NCBI GenBank assembly: GCA_959347315.1
Contig: OY365814.1
Location: 4,064,116 to 4,128,115, forward strand
DNA from: Bimastos eiseni
Taxonomy: Eukaryota > Annelida > Clitellata > Crassiclitellata > Lumbricidae
Length of the DNA stretch: 64,000 nucleotides
Direction: 5' to 3'
Shown here: positions 46,805 to 59,200 of the stretch, piece by piece
How the letters are laid out: each line of letters begins with the position of its first letter
Numbering within the stretch: position 1 is the first letter of the stretch
Notes under the pieces: model-generated
The model's input: the letters and a program-made list of their open reading frames with translations, nothing else
Databases searched by the model: none
Told to the model about the DNA's origin: nothing
Program-made: the position numbers and the translations under genes

Positions 46805-49442
46805 AGTAACAGTGAGGTTGCTGATGGTGGTCGTAGTAGTAGTGACTGTGAGCCTCATGGTGGTGGTATATAGTTACTGTGAGGAAAACGACCGTGACAT
46901 ACTGTGAGGATGATAATGGCGATAAAGTTTCTTTAAAGACAATGATGGTGAACACAGTGAATGTGGGGAAAATGATGGTGGTATACTTACAGTGAGATAA
47001 AAACAGTGATTTAGTTACCCTGAGGAAAATGATGGTGACACAGCGAATGGGGTTATGATGGTGATATAGTTACTGTGAAGACAATGATGGTGATATTGTG
47101 AATGTAATGATAATAATGATATCATTACTGCCGAGGCAGTTTTTATTGATATATAGTAATTGTGAGAATAATAATGGTGTTATAGTTAGTGTGAGGATAG
47201 TGATGGTGATATAGTGATGTGAAGATATTGATGGTGGTAGAGTTACTGTGAGGTTCTCGATATAGTTCTCGATATAGTTACTGTGAGCATGATGTTGATG
47301 ATATAGTTAATGGAAGAATGAGAATGGTGGTGTACTTCCTGTGAGGATAATGAAGATAATATTATAACTACTGCGAGAATATTGATGGTGATATCGTTAT
47401 TATGATGATAATGATGGTGACATAGTTACTGCGAGTGTATATATACTAGACTGTAATGGTGATATAGTCACCATGAGGATAATGATGGTATTATCGTTGC
47501 TGTGAGGATAATAATGGTGATGTAGATGCATAATTAGTAATGTTGAAATTATAGTGAATGTGGGGATAATGATGATGATAGAGTGAATATGAAGATAATG
47601 TTACGTAGAATTTTTCATAAGATTTTATTTAATGATAAGCGTTACAATAATAATTTTTAAGGCTGATCGTGACAGTCTATAATAAAGATCGAGATTGAGA
47701 TTAGTAAATCCTAATTTGACTGTGTGTGCACCGTCAACTGTTTCTTTGGCACAAATGTTTAGGGATGACCTCAATAAGGCACCTACTCGATGCCGTACCG
47801 CTCGTTCGGGCATGCAGATGCCTTCGACACCCTGTCGCATGGCGGAAAATTTGCTGACACAGCCCGATTACGCAAGAAATGTAGTCTGACAACCCTGGTA
47901 TAAGTATCAACGTTTCACAAGTTACTTATCATCCTTTTCACTCGTCCTTTCTTGAAAGGTCATGCTTCGTAAGCCGACGAATAAATAATGGTTAAATAAT
48001 GCGAATCAATAGTCTTGCAATCGCTTTGATTATATACCGCATGGCACATGATTTTGATTAATTACTAAACTGTCTCTTTCTCTCGTCTTACAATAAAATC
48101 CATTTAAAGTAGATCTGCATGCAGCCGTTCTGTATTAGGGTATACAAGACAAGCGAATTAAACTTACTTACTTGAACATACCTGCTGTAACATGCACCAG
48201 TGTCTCCTTGTATACATAATCGTTTCCGGTTGCAGCGGCATAGTCATCATTCGAGAGAGATCGCGGGTTCTTCTCTCACATTTCTAAACGACATTGAATC
48301 TGTGAAAATACGACACAGACTACACGATCTGCTCAAATTCAGAAAGGGCATCGATTCAGGTATGTAAGAAACCATCTTGGTTGATGCTTCATTTTATCTT
48401 AAGCCTATAGGATGTGTAATAGCATGAGAAATCGACGAATGCGTGTAGTTCCATAAAGGATTACCTATCTATTCGTTTATGCGAAATAGGCCTACCTTCA
48501 ATGCGAAATAGGCCTACCTCCAATGCGAAATAGGCCTACCTCCAATGCGAAATAGGCCGACCTCCAATGCGAAATAGGCCGACCTCCAATGCGAAATAAG
48601 CCTACCTCCAATGCGAAATAGGCCTACCTCCAATGCGAAATAGGCCTACCTTCAATGCGAAATAGGCCTACCTCCAATGCGAAATAGGCATACCTCCAAT
48701 GCGAAATAGGCCTACTTCCAATGCGAAATAGGCCTACCTCCAATGCGAAATAGGCCTACCTTCAGTGTGAAATAGGCCTACCTCCAATGCGAAATCGGCC
48801 TACTTCCAATGCGAAATGGGCCTACCTCCAATGCGAAATAGGCCGACCTCCAATGCGAAATATGCCTACCTCCAATGCGAAATAGGCCGACCTCCAATGC
48901 GAAATAGGCCTACCTCCAATGCGAAATAGGCCTATCTCCAATGCGAAATAGGCATACCTCCAATGCGAAATAGGCCTACCTTCAATGTGAAATAGGCCTA
49001 CCTCCAATGCGAAATAGGCCTACTTCCAATGCGAAATGGGCCTACCTCCAATGCGAAATAGGCCGACCTCCAATGCGAAATATGCCTACCTCCAATGCGA
49101 AATAGGCCTATCTCCAATGCGAAATAGGCCTATCTCCAATGCGAAATAGGCCGACCCACAATGCGAAATATGCCTACCTCTAGTTAACAACGTAATTTTG
49201 TTATTTCCGCTCGACGAATGTCAGTGGTTGTGTCTATGGAACTATGCTGTTAAATTAGATTTTTCTTAGACAGCTATTCCTTTGCCGTTTGCTAAGATTT
49301 GGCCTATAGCCAATTTTTTGCTGCAGCTGGTATGTACAGGGCAAATTGGCTTATGAGTATACAATACTTAAAAGGCGAATGAGTTAATAATTAATTTAAT
49401 GAATGTAAGAACAAGCTATTAAACAAGTCTATTAATTCAGTT
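46805..49442 (-). repeat. Large inverted repeat, right arm
   Basis: Reverse complement of 36885-39325, including unique flanks such as AACATTTGTGCCAAAGAAAC (minus strand) and the TATCATCCTTTTCACTCGTC block. Small indels and the longer minisatellite make it about 200 bp longer than the left arm. Confidence 0.85.
48481..49188 (-). repeat. 22-bp minisatellite, right arm (about 32 units)
   Basis: Plus-strand unit: AATGCGAAATAGGCCTACCTCC. Variants with GGCCGACC, GGCATACC and ATATGCC occur here but not in the left arm. The variant blocks themselves recur in larger units (for example around 48660-48830 and 48940-49090), which shows higher-order amplification. Confidence 0.9.
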
Positions 49443-49499
49443 GGCTAGTATTTTTCGTTTTTGGACAATTTGCCCAATGCACCTCCAAAAACGAAAAAT

Positions 49500-49790
49500 A
49501 AAATCATTCTATTTCCATATATATATTTACATATATATGTATATATATATGTATATACATAGCATGACTTTATTTAAACGTAGTAGAATATATACATAAG
49601 TAAGTAAATAAAAGTAAAAAATACTTTTTATATATAAAATATAAAAAATACTTAATATTTTCAATAGAATGACTTTATTCATGCCTTTATGACTTTAGAT
49701 AACGTCACTCTATTTCCATATATATATATATATATATATGGAAATAGAATTACTTTATTATATATATAGACTTATTTGTCCATTACTGAG
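49500..49790. repeat. TA arrays with fragmentary ends of the TA-bounded repeat
   Basis: ATTCTATTTCCATATATATA at 49508-49530 and 49713-49745, and GACTTTATTTAAACGTAGTA at 49565-49585, are pieces of the left end of the 30.7/50.2-kb repeat, partly inverted. They form a TTCCATATATA/TATATATGGAA palindrome. Confidence 0.6.
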
Positions 49791-49861
49791 TTAGTTTTAT
49801 AAGTGGTTAAGCTCATTGTTAAAGGCGAACCACATTAGCTGCTTGATAGGAGATATTTTAT

Positions 49862-50042
49862 TTGGGGCTATTTTGTCAGTTTCTATTTTGTCTGGGCTAT
49901 TTTGTCCGTTTCTATTTTGTCTGGGCTATTTTGTCCGTTTCTATTTTGTCGGGGCTATTTTGTCCGTTTCTATTTTGTCTGGGCTATTTTGTCCGTTTCT
50001 ATTTTGTCGGGGCTATTTTGTCCGTTTCTATTTTGTCGGGGT
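49862..50042 (+). repeat. 29-bp tandem repeat, about six units
   Basis: The unit GGGCTATTTTGTCCGTTTCT plus ATTTTGTCT/G is repeated head to tail. It creates FCPFLFCLGYFVRFYFV-like open frames in several registers, so these are not genes. Confidence 0.85.
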
Positions 50043-50164
50043 GCCTTCACCCACCATACCTTCATCATTGCATGGGCCTGAAAATTGTAAATTGCATCAT
50101 TGGTATAGCTGCTCAAAACGAAAAATAAAATCATTTATATATATATTATTTATATATATATATA

Positions 50165-51420
50165 TATATATATGGAAATAGAATGACTTTATTTAAACGT
50201 AGTAGAATATATATATATATACATAAGTAGGTATATATATATACGTAAGTATATAAAAGTAAAAAATGCACAATACATAAACACTTGATGAAAATCAAAT
50301 TTACGATTGTCATGTCAAGAGTCAAACTCATCCACAAAGTCATCAAATTCGAACTCTACACAGATGTACGTTCTCTGTCTGTCAGTCTCTGTAAATACAT
50401 TTACTTATAATATATATAACATATATATATAATATATATATATGTATATATATATATAAAGCCATGAGCCAAAGCTCAATAGGACGCATACAGGATATGA
50501 GCCCATGGACCATTATAGGTGTATAAATACGGCGGTTGGCCAAGATCACTCGGCTCGTGGAGCAATCTTGGCGGTTGTACACACGTGACAACCTATATCC
50601 AATCAGATGTCAAAAGCAAATGTACCTTAAAATACGTTTCATACGAGTCTTCATTCCTATTCATAGGTCTATTGCTTGTACGAGAGAAGGAACATTCTAT
50701 TTCAAAGAAGGTGACTCTCTTCTCATACAGACTCTATGAGACACACATTATATACATACACATATATATATATATACATAGATTCATTGCATTGAATGGC
50801 ATTACAATTAGTCATCACATATTTACATTATGTCACAATGTCTCAGTCTTGCAACTCAGGGTTGTGTGCCCTATTCTCAACGCGCCCCTGAAAACCATAT
50901 GAAATAAATATACCGGCCGAAAAGGCGCTTACTATAATGATTGAATGCTAAGACAAAACTGTGAGAAATAAATTCACAGGTAATCCTTCAGCTCAGAGAT
51001 ATAAATACAAACAGCGTGTGTGTGCGTGTGTGTGTGTGGACCAGCTCACAGAGAAACAAACGCAAACAAAAGTGACCCCAGGATTGCTCCACTTTCTATA
51101 ATGGTCCATGGGCTGATATCCTGTATGCGTCCTATTGAGCTTTGGCTCATGGCTTTATATATATATATATATATTATATATTACATCTATTATAAGTAGA
51201 TGTATGTACAGAGACAGACAGACAGAGGCCCAGAGGCATGCAGGCATTTCAATTGAAAGGAATTGACCGGCGGTGGACTTGAATATGGCACTTCTTGACT
51301 GCAGCCCCACTCAATGAGTTCAGGTTTGATTGACAAGCAGTTTGTCACAGGTGGGTGGGGTACAGAGCAAGTTTGTCGCACAACTGCCCGCCCACAAACC
51401 TTAGTCTTTAAGCAATGAGC
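50165..51420 (+). repeat. TA-bounded repeat, copy 2
   Basis: Collinear with 30720-32290 in the same orientation. It begins GGAAATAGAATGACTTTATT after a TA array and ends near CAACTGCCCGCCCACAAACC. Compared with copy 1 it lacks the G-rich tract and has a 90-bp insertion at 50910-51000. Confidence 0.75.
50450..51175. mobile_element. MITE-like element with ~60-bp terminal inverted repeats
   Basis: The left end TATATAAAGCCATGAGCCAA followed by AGCTCAATAGGACGCATACA and CCCATGGACCATTATAGG is mirrored at 51095-51165 (ATAATGGTCCATGGGCTGAT, ATCCTGTATGCGTCC, TTTGGCTCATGGCTTTATAT). Both ends lie in TA arrays, as expected for insertion at TA. In copy 1 the right end is duplicated (31770 and 31935). No transposase is encoded. 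Confidence 0.6.
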
Positions 51421-51720
51421 TAATTGAGTTGCCCCGAATATCTAGGAAAATATATGCGTTTTATATGCATGCATAGGCCTACGATTATTCTTAATAATTA
51501 TAATAGTCACTTTTAGAATATTTATAAGACTATACTTTTGCAAGGGAGCGAAAATTAATATTTATAAGAGGAATATAATTATAAATTGAAATTAAAATTG
51601 TTCGTAGGATAAAAAGCGATGCATTTTTCTCGAAAGATATCAGGTTCGATCGCGTGATATCTATGCCTGTATTTATAATAAATTTGAAATGCATTAATAT
51701 TAAGTTTTGGCTAAGCTAGT

Positions 51721-51751
<31 letters not shown>

Positions 51752-52105
51752 ACTAGCTTGTGCACTTCTAATAAAAAAAATGTTGAAAGAAGGGTGTTAT
51801 CGAATTTCAGAATATATAAATAAAATAATTTGTCAAGCGCTTGAAAAACTGCTCACAAAATAATTTGATGCCCGATTTAAGGATTGAATCCACCTTCGAT
51901 TTACAATCTTCTTACTTATCGACGTTCTGCTCTAAAGCATCGGACAAAATGTCGGTCAAAATGTATGCGATTTATCAAAAGTAGTGTTTTATAAATTGTT
52001 AGAAATTATGTAGGAGCTAAAATACTTTCCTTTCTGAGCGTTGCATTTAATTATACAAATATTTAAAATATGTGATTAGTTTATGATTTATTGCATAAGA
52101 AGTGA
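51421..52105. other. No gene; region downstream of gene B
   Basis: AT-rich, with a TA array at 51724-51752. The stop codon of gene B lies at 52106-52108 (minus strand). No clear polyadenylation site was chosen. Confidence 0.4.
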
Positions 52106-52980
52106 TTATGTTTGACTGAACGTGTAAACATTAATTGTTCCCGGGTTATCATTTGCAACGATCAGTTGCTTCTGTTCTTCGTCGTAGCACAATCTCTTAG
52201 GATATTCGATCTCAGTTTCGTTTTCCATTGAATAAAGAATTCGATTCCATTTGAGATCGGAATCCAAGAGAATCACTCTATGATACCCTGTGTCAGCCAC
52301 AAACACTCGATCGTCTGAATCGAGTGAGAGGTGTTTAGGGAAATCCAGTTGTTGTGTTTCATTTGAACGAATAAAACGACGGACAACCATCTTTCCATCG
52401 CTGGTCAACTCACTTACACGCCGTTCCCTATATTTATTACTCCCTGCCTCCCTTGACCAGTGACTGATGATGAAATTCCCGATGGATGTTTCCACGGCAT
52501 GAATTGGTTTTTCAATGTCTGTTGGTAACGAAATCGATCGAAGAAGTTTTGCATCTGATCCGTAGATCATCAGATTTAGCGATGGATAGTTCAACAGCAA
52601 TAACTGACCATCACTAGACACTGACAGAACATCCCGTAGCTTATAATCAGTGGTCAGCCATTTGATGATTTTGTGTTGGTCATCCGTTTCTCTTGTAATC
52701 TTCCAGACGCAGTTCTCGTAGTAGTCTATGACGTAAAGACAATTTTCTTTCTCACTGGATGCGATGTCAAGTGGAGTAGTGATCTCTTTTATATTGAATT
52801 CTCTCTGAAGACGAAATGGATTTCGATCCTCAAACACAAGAATTACACGAGATTCCGAACGATCACACAAGACGTAGATTTCACTTCGCAGTTTAGTCAC
52901 TCCACGTATATATAACGATTCAGCTTTGCTTTTCTTTACCTCAATTCTCTCAGTTAAGCTGACGGAAAGCGAAGACAGAA
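52106..52980 (-). CDS. Gene B exon 4: NHL-repeat beta-propeller
   Basis: About 291 residues. Blades include ENCLYVIDYYENCVWKI, LSVSSDGQLLLLNYPSLN, AVETSIGNFIISHWSRE and the clear unit HLSLDSDDRVFVADTGYH followed by RVILLDSDLKWNRIL. It lacks the Glu-rich insertion present in gene A. The upstream acceptor is CTATTTTAG at 52981. The frame also runs into the intron as a false Met start at 53011. Confidence 0.85.
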
Positions 52981-53195
52981 CTAAAATAGAAATCAAATAC
53001 TTTTTATTCATTGCAGTTATAGGCAGTTGAAATACTTCATTTCAATTGACTACTAATTTTACTGACAATACCCATTATTTATTATTTGCTTCTTTCTTGA
53101 TTATTTTAATTAGGCAATTAGAATGTAGGCAAACGTAGGCAACTATTTGTTCAGTCAGAGGATAAATTCACTTAAACCAATTAAGACTGGATTTA

Positions 53196-53252
<57 letters not shown>

Positions 53253-56200
53253 GCTCTTCTTTACATTAGTTTCCATAATCAGAAGCTGTGTTATGCGCAT
53301 TTGGCAAATGTTGCCATAAATATACGGTAAGGACGATTAAACGTCATGACATTCTCTTTATTATTACAAAATAATGTCTTCATACTTGCTCTCCACGAGA
53401 GTAGTTGTGCGAGTAGTTAGCCATAAGCAGAGGGCATCGAGATGGGGCGTACAGGTATAAACCTCCTCCTCCCATCCCTCCTTTAGCCCATAACTGACCC
53501 TTCAATCAACATGAAGGCGTGGTTTAATAGCTTTTCTCGTTCGGTGATTCGCTAGGGCCAGAGGCAACTGCGTGCCGTCATTGCTCGACTCTGCCTCTGC
53601 GGGACCTGGCTGGTACTTGCCATGGACCTTAGCGGCGGCTGATTTCTAATCATAATGATGGTTGTCATTGCCAAATCCTTGTCATAACCGTGGCGTTATT
53701 GGTTTGGGCAAGAGGAAACGGCGCTCCGCCATTGGTTGGTCGTACGCAGCGAAGCTGACTATTTTACTTATATAGAGCGGACCTCCATTAAGCTCCGCCT
53801 CCTATATTCCTTCGGTACCCGTACTGATGCGTGTTTCAACCCTTGCGTAAGCGTGCATGGACGCTTTGTAATGTTGTAGAAAAGAAACTGATTGGCAATC
53901 TGCCATGCACAGCGAAAATGGTACTGAAATGTGTGTTTTCTGAGAAGAAATGGATGGAAGGATGGAAAGAAAGTGTGAATCAAGGAAACAGGACAGAAGA
54001 GGAGAAAAGAAGGAGGGAGGTGGATAAGAATTAGGAACAAGACGTTAAAATGGAAGAGGAATGAGGCAGAAGATGTGAAAGTGTCATAGAAGTAACTACC
54101 GTTGATTTATTAGCAGTCGGAAAAAGATCAATCTCACATTAAACTGGAAGGAAATAAGCGAATAAAAAGAAAGGACGAGGAAGGTCGATTTCACATTGAT
54201 TATATTACAAAGAAATAAATGAAGGTGGTTTGAAAGATTTACCGCCGAATTAGCACGGTCTAAGAATTTCCTATTTGATGCATCCATTTTCTTACTCAAA
54301 AGATAGACCCGTTTTTTAAAACTCAACATTCTGGCAATTTTATCCAGCACTAATCTGATGAATTCCTTCATCTAAGACATAAGTGTTGACCATATTTTAT
54401 TTTGAGAACGCTGATGATCACCAACCAACTGTTTTGCTGAACTCATTGCGACCAATGTTGATCATTGTCGATTGGATTATTTCAGAGGCAGATCGTCCAA
54501 TATCTGTAAAACCATGTAAAATATCTTTCAACTGACTTGATTCGTATTGCCTCTGAATATATTCAAGTGCTGCCTGTGAATGACACCAGATCCAAACGAT
54601 CACAGTCTTTCTGTCCAGCTGAGAATTCAGGATTTCTACACCTTCAGCTTTCAGTTGACTGATGAGTTTTTCAGTTGTCTGTGACCTTGACATCGTTCTG
54701 TTTCGAAGATTTTTAAATTTGTCGTAAAATTGTCGAGTTGTACTGGAAGTTGTACACTTTGCCCCACGATATTGTACTTCAACTTTTATTACGACTAAAA
54801 ATCGAAATAAATAAATTTAAATGTCAGTTTTTCATACAAATACACCATATATACTAAAATTGAAGGAAAAAGAGTGAAGGTGGACCAGAAAATGCACAAT
54901 ATAAATGAAAACAGTTTTTACATTACTATTGGCCATTTTCACGATATATTTCAAATCACTCAATCAGAAATTATCTGTCGATTTCAAAATTAAGCATGGT
55001 ATTCAAATAATAATACATTATTGTTGCTCAATATTTTTAAAATATGTACGTTTTTGGTGGCTGTTGTCTAATTTGAAGACAAGGTTTCTCAAAGTCGATG
55101 ATATTGCATCGCATTATTATGCCATGGTTATAAAGCCTTAGCAACTTTCGTTTTCTTAGCTTGTGGCATTGCAATAGTAATTACAACGGAGCACTCGTAT
55201 AGCGCCACTCAAGATCAGAGGCGTATCTTACTAAGGACACATCCAAACGGAGAAAAGAAAGGCCCTCAGGTACCTCGGGACGAGGAAGAGAGTATATATC
55301 TCCTATGGTAAGGGCAATCTTATATTTTATGAGGTTCAAAAGGAGCCAAAATCTCTCAAAACTTAGATCATCGAATATTTTAGCACTGTAGTCACCATTT
55401 TAAACAAAACTAATTACTCAAGAGCTATGAGATAAGTTAATAGGGCTGCTTAGAGCCCCTTTCGACCTCCTCTAACCCTTAATTGCTATTCTCGCTCGCT
55501 GATTGGTCGCTGGGCGATCAAATTAATATTCATGAGCCGGGTGCCATCGGCTGTCAATCATTTCAATGCCTTTACTCGCCCTCTCATTGGATAGGGCAAA
55601 AGGCAACCGCGCCTTCCCATTGGCTGGATTCCATGCACACGTATATCCAAGCATACGCACACATAAACGCACACATACAAGGACTCAGACACAGACACGC
55701 ACGCAAACATACACACATACATTGACACGGACACATACGAAAACACATACGCACACATACACGCACACAGACACGCACACATGCAAGCAAACATACAAAG
55801 ACACAGACACGCACACACACATACACACATGCGATGACACACGCACACCGTCAATCGTATGTTTGCGGTTCAGTCATTGGACCCTTTACCCTCTCCATGG
55901 GGCCTGGGGCGGCACGCTCATCAAAGGGTCGGCCAAACGTGTTTATGACTCTCATGGGAATATTTCTCCGAATGTGGTGAAAGGCACTAAAGCCAACATC
56001 TGTTACAACTGGAAACCCAATTCTCATGCCAGGCGTAAGTATAATATCGCGATGCGTTTGGGCAATTACTAACTCCTTTGCATTAAAAGAATGACGGAAA
56101 CGTTTCCATAAATTTATTTGGCGAACGTCTTACACACGTAATTATGAACCAAATAATCGTGAAGAAACGTCTTAATTCTGCATCCGTCCATTTTCAGATT

Positions 56201-59200
56201 TTGTAATCGAAGATTAAGTTCCTGGATCTATTAATCTCCAAGATACTTTCAAACTCGGCGAAGGCTATTCACGTTTATCGTGTTGGCCAAAACTTGAGAA
56301 AATTTCATATTCAATCGAACGTTTCCGCGTTTAATCAGATTGAAGTGATCGCCCGCGCAAAGGTCAGGAGTCAGATCGAAGGCGTAGAGAGCGTATCCGC
56401 CAGAAAAGTCTTCTCTGCTAATTTCGTTTCCTTCGTCTCGCATCCACTTTCCGGTTCCCATGAGTAGCGTGACGTAAGCGATAATAAACTGATTATTGGC
56501 AAAATTGACTTCGAGAGGTTTCACGAATTGTTGCTGACCATCCAAGTGTGCTTTTAGCTGAGTCAGATTCATGTGCTTAAAGTTGAATGGATTCTTCTGG
56601 TAGTTTCCGTAAAACGCGTCATTGGCCACGCATCCGATGAAAACGGGTATTGAAAAGTTGGATCCATGCTCGAGAGCGAATGTTTCTCTGTCCGAAATAA
56701 ATTTATATACTCTTAGACCATATAAATTCTGACCGTTCCCAATATACGCTCCGAACACAGAGGACACGAGTCCAGAATATTCTCGCAATTTTCGCAGCAC
56801 ACGATGTGAGCGCAAAGCAGAGACATTGATTCAACGCCGCAATAACGAGAATGTCTGCATATCAACATCGTTTTCAGAGTTTCATTTTCCTTCCTAGCGC
56901 ACTTTAAAAGTTTTATTGATAAACAAGCGTCTAATGACATTCAGTAAGTAAGTAAGTCATTTATTACTATTGTTTTCAAATTCTGCACGAGGTATAAACC
57001 TCGTCTGCACTGTAGATGTCGGAATTGCATTTATGTAGAGCCTAAATGAAAGGAGCGACTGTTGGTTGAGTTCACGCGTATTTAAATGATGTTTTGATAA
57101 AGGTTCCTTTAGAAGTTGTAGTAAGCATCCATCCTTCTTTTATCTCATGTCTTAACGCGAAAAGTCTGGTGAATGCCTTTATCGCATACATTTCACCAAT
57201 TTTACGACCTACGGTCGGGGATTAATATCTCACGAGAGTCATAAATACGTTTGGACGAGTCTTTGATGAGCGTACCGTCCCAGGGGAGAGGGGAAGGGCC
57301 AGCCACCCCCGCCAATGGCTGAGCCGTAAACCTATGATTGATGGGTGGGCGTGTGTATGTGGATGTGTGTGCGCATGCGTGCATGTATGTGCAGGTGTCC
57401 GTGTCGTTGCATATGCACGTGCCCTCTCATGTGTGCTTGTATGTGTGCGTGTCTGTGTGCTTGTATGTGTGCTTGTGTGTGTGCGTGTCTGTGTGCGTGT
57501 TTGTATGCATAAACTTGGATATACGTGTGCCTGGAGTCCTGTCAATGGGAGAATGCCGTCGCCTCTTGCCCTAGCCAATGAGAGGGCGAGAAAAGCAATT
57601 AAAATGACTGACAACCGATGGCGCCCGGCTCATTAATAATAATTAGGTCGCCCAGCGACCAATCAGCGAGCGAGAATGGCAATTAAGGGCTGGAGGAGGT
57701 CAAAAACAAAACCTTATTACTCTTAAGCTATGAGATAGAATATTACTGTTCACCTCCTCCGTTTTCCATTATCCTTGCCACTATCTTCTGGTTATTTCTC
57801 CGAAGACATCTGACGAAATCTGAAGACTTAGTTTGATCGAAGGAGATCAATAAGCACAAAAGTTCAGAGTTCTCATCTCGTTGTGAATTATGTCGTCGAA
57901 TGAAGCGACTTAGTTCGTTCTTTTTGGTCTTGTTTAAGTCTGAACGTTGTCTGCGAATTAAGCGACTTTGTTTATCTGTTATGCAGTCGAATGACAACAT
58001 CGAAGCGTAGAACTTATCATTCGGTTGAATATTCTCCAACAGATAATGTTGGTTGTTCCTTACGATTGCAGATCTTTTATTGTTTCTTTCATAGAAATCT
58101 AAAATAACAAATTATATTATTACTTCTAAATATAATATCTGCATTACACTTTAATATGTCTTCAGCAGGGTGAAGTATTTGTTTGAAGAGAAATGCAATC
58201 CTCGCATCTGGTGACATTCAATTAGACGGAGGTGCCTCGTTCAAGGATATTACTTTCTAACTAACAAAGTCGACTTCTGATCTTCATTATAGGACAAAAT
58301 TTCAGAAGCTACAACAGTATTGCACAGGTTACAAGTCACCAATCAACTATCTTTACACTGGCTGCCCCTGGAACGAATAATTCAGTTTAAAGGCCTTGTT
58401 TTGCCCCGTTCTTTGTCCCCAGGAAAGCATCCATATAGATCGTGGAGGCGTGGTTGCTTGCTGTCAATCGAACCTCGAACCAAATGCACTGCGGACCGCC
58501 TGAAGGATTTCCTTTGTTGCTCTGTGTGGTCAGTGATGTCTATTGCAGACCTCTGCTTAATGCTGTTAATTGGGTGGCACCTTGGCAATGGTCATTATTG
58601 TCAATTGAGGTGGCTATCAACCCAACAACTGGCCCACACACACACACGCACGCACACACAAACACACCCACGCACACACAAACACACCCACGCAAACACA
58701 AACACACGCACGGAAACACAAACACACGCACGCAAACACAAACACACCCACGTACACACAAACACACCCACGCAAACACAAACACACGCACGCAAACACA
58801 AACACACGCACTCAAACACAAACACACGCACGCAAACACACGATTTATTAAAATGCATATAAAGTAGTTCTACCTGTTGACCTGTTGACCTGTAGTACAT
58901 GTGCCTCATAACTCGCCTGTTATCCAATTTCCTTTATTTAGCGCCCCATACTTGTGGAAGGTGTATTGTGTATTTGCATGCTTCCCATAGCAGTGGATAT
59001 ATATTTCACAATCAGGAGGCTCTTTATATTCAAATTTCTCAAATGCTCAGCCAAGGCCAAGGCTATGTCTCATCAGATGTCAGATGCCAATGAACCATGA
59101 AAATGTTCTGCAATGGTTTAGGCTATCATTCGTCTTGGCTGAGTTAGAAGCTGTTCCTTGCAAGACTGTTCATTTTCATCAAAACTGTTCTATATCGCAT

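Larger units (their letters stand above)
54795..57753. other. Gene B intron 2, carrying an inverted repeat and Polinton pieces
   Basis: About 3 kb. From right to left it holds a CCAAT-rich arm (57735-57225), an H1-like ORF, a RING fragment, a Polinton capsid-like fragment and the opposite CCAAT-rich arm (55430-55960). No exon of gene B was recognised inside, although the region 54795-55430 has no other explanation. Confidence 0.6.

Noticed and set aside
48822..49007. Repeat protein FALEVGLFRIGGRPISHWR type on the minus strand
   Set aside because: A 22-bp minisatellite read through; 22 is not a multiple of three and the frame is chance.
37147..49188. CRISPR-like regular 22-bp repeats in the two arms
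   Set aside because: Units are head to tail without unique spacers and lie in animal DNA, so they are minisatellites.
49816..50181. Membrane-like protein with repeated FCPFLFCLGYF
   Set aside because: The 29-bp tandem repeat gives similar hydrophobic peptides in overlapping frames; there is no gene context.
56081..56250. Start of a Polinton protease-like gene downstream of the capsid-like fragment
   Set aside because: A short frame (MDGCRIKTFLHDYL) sits where such a gene could begin, but it stops after about 25 codons and the similarity is too weak to call.
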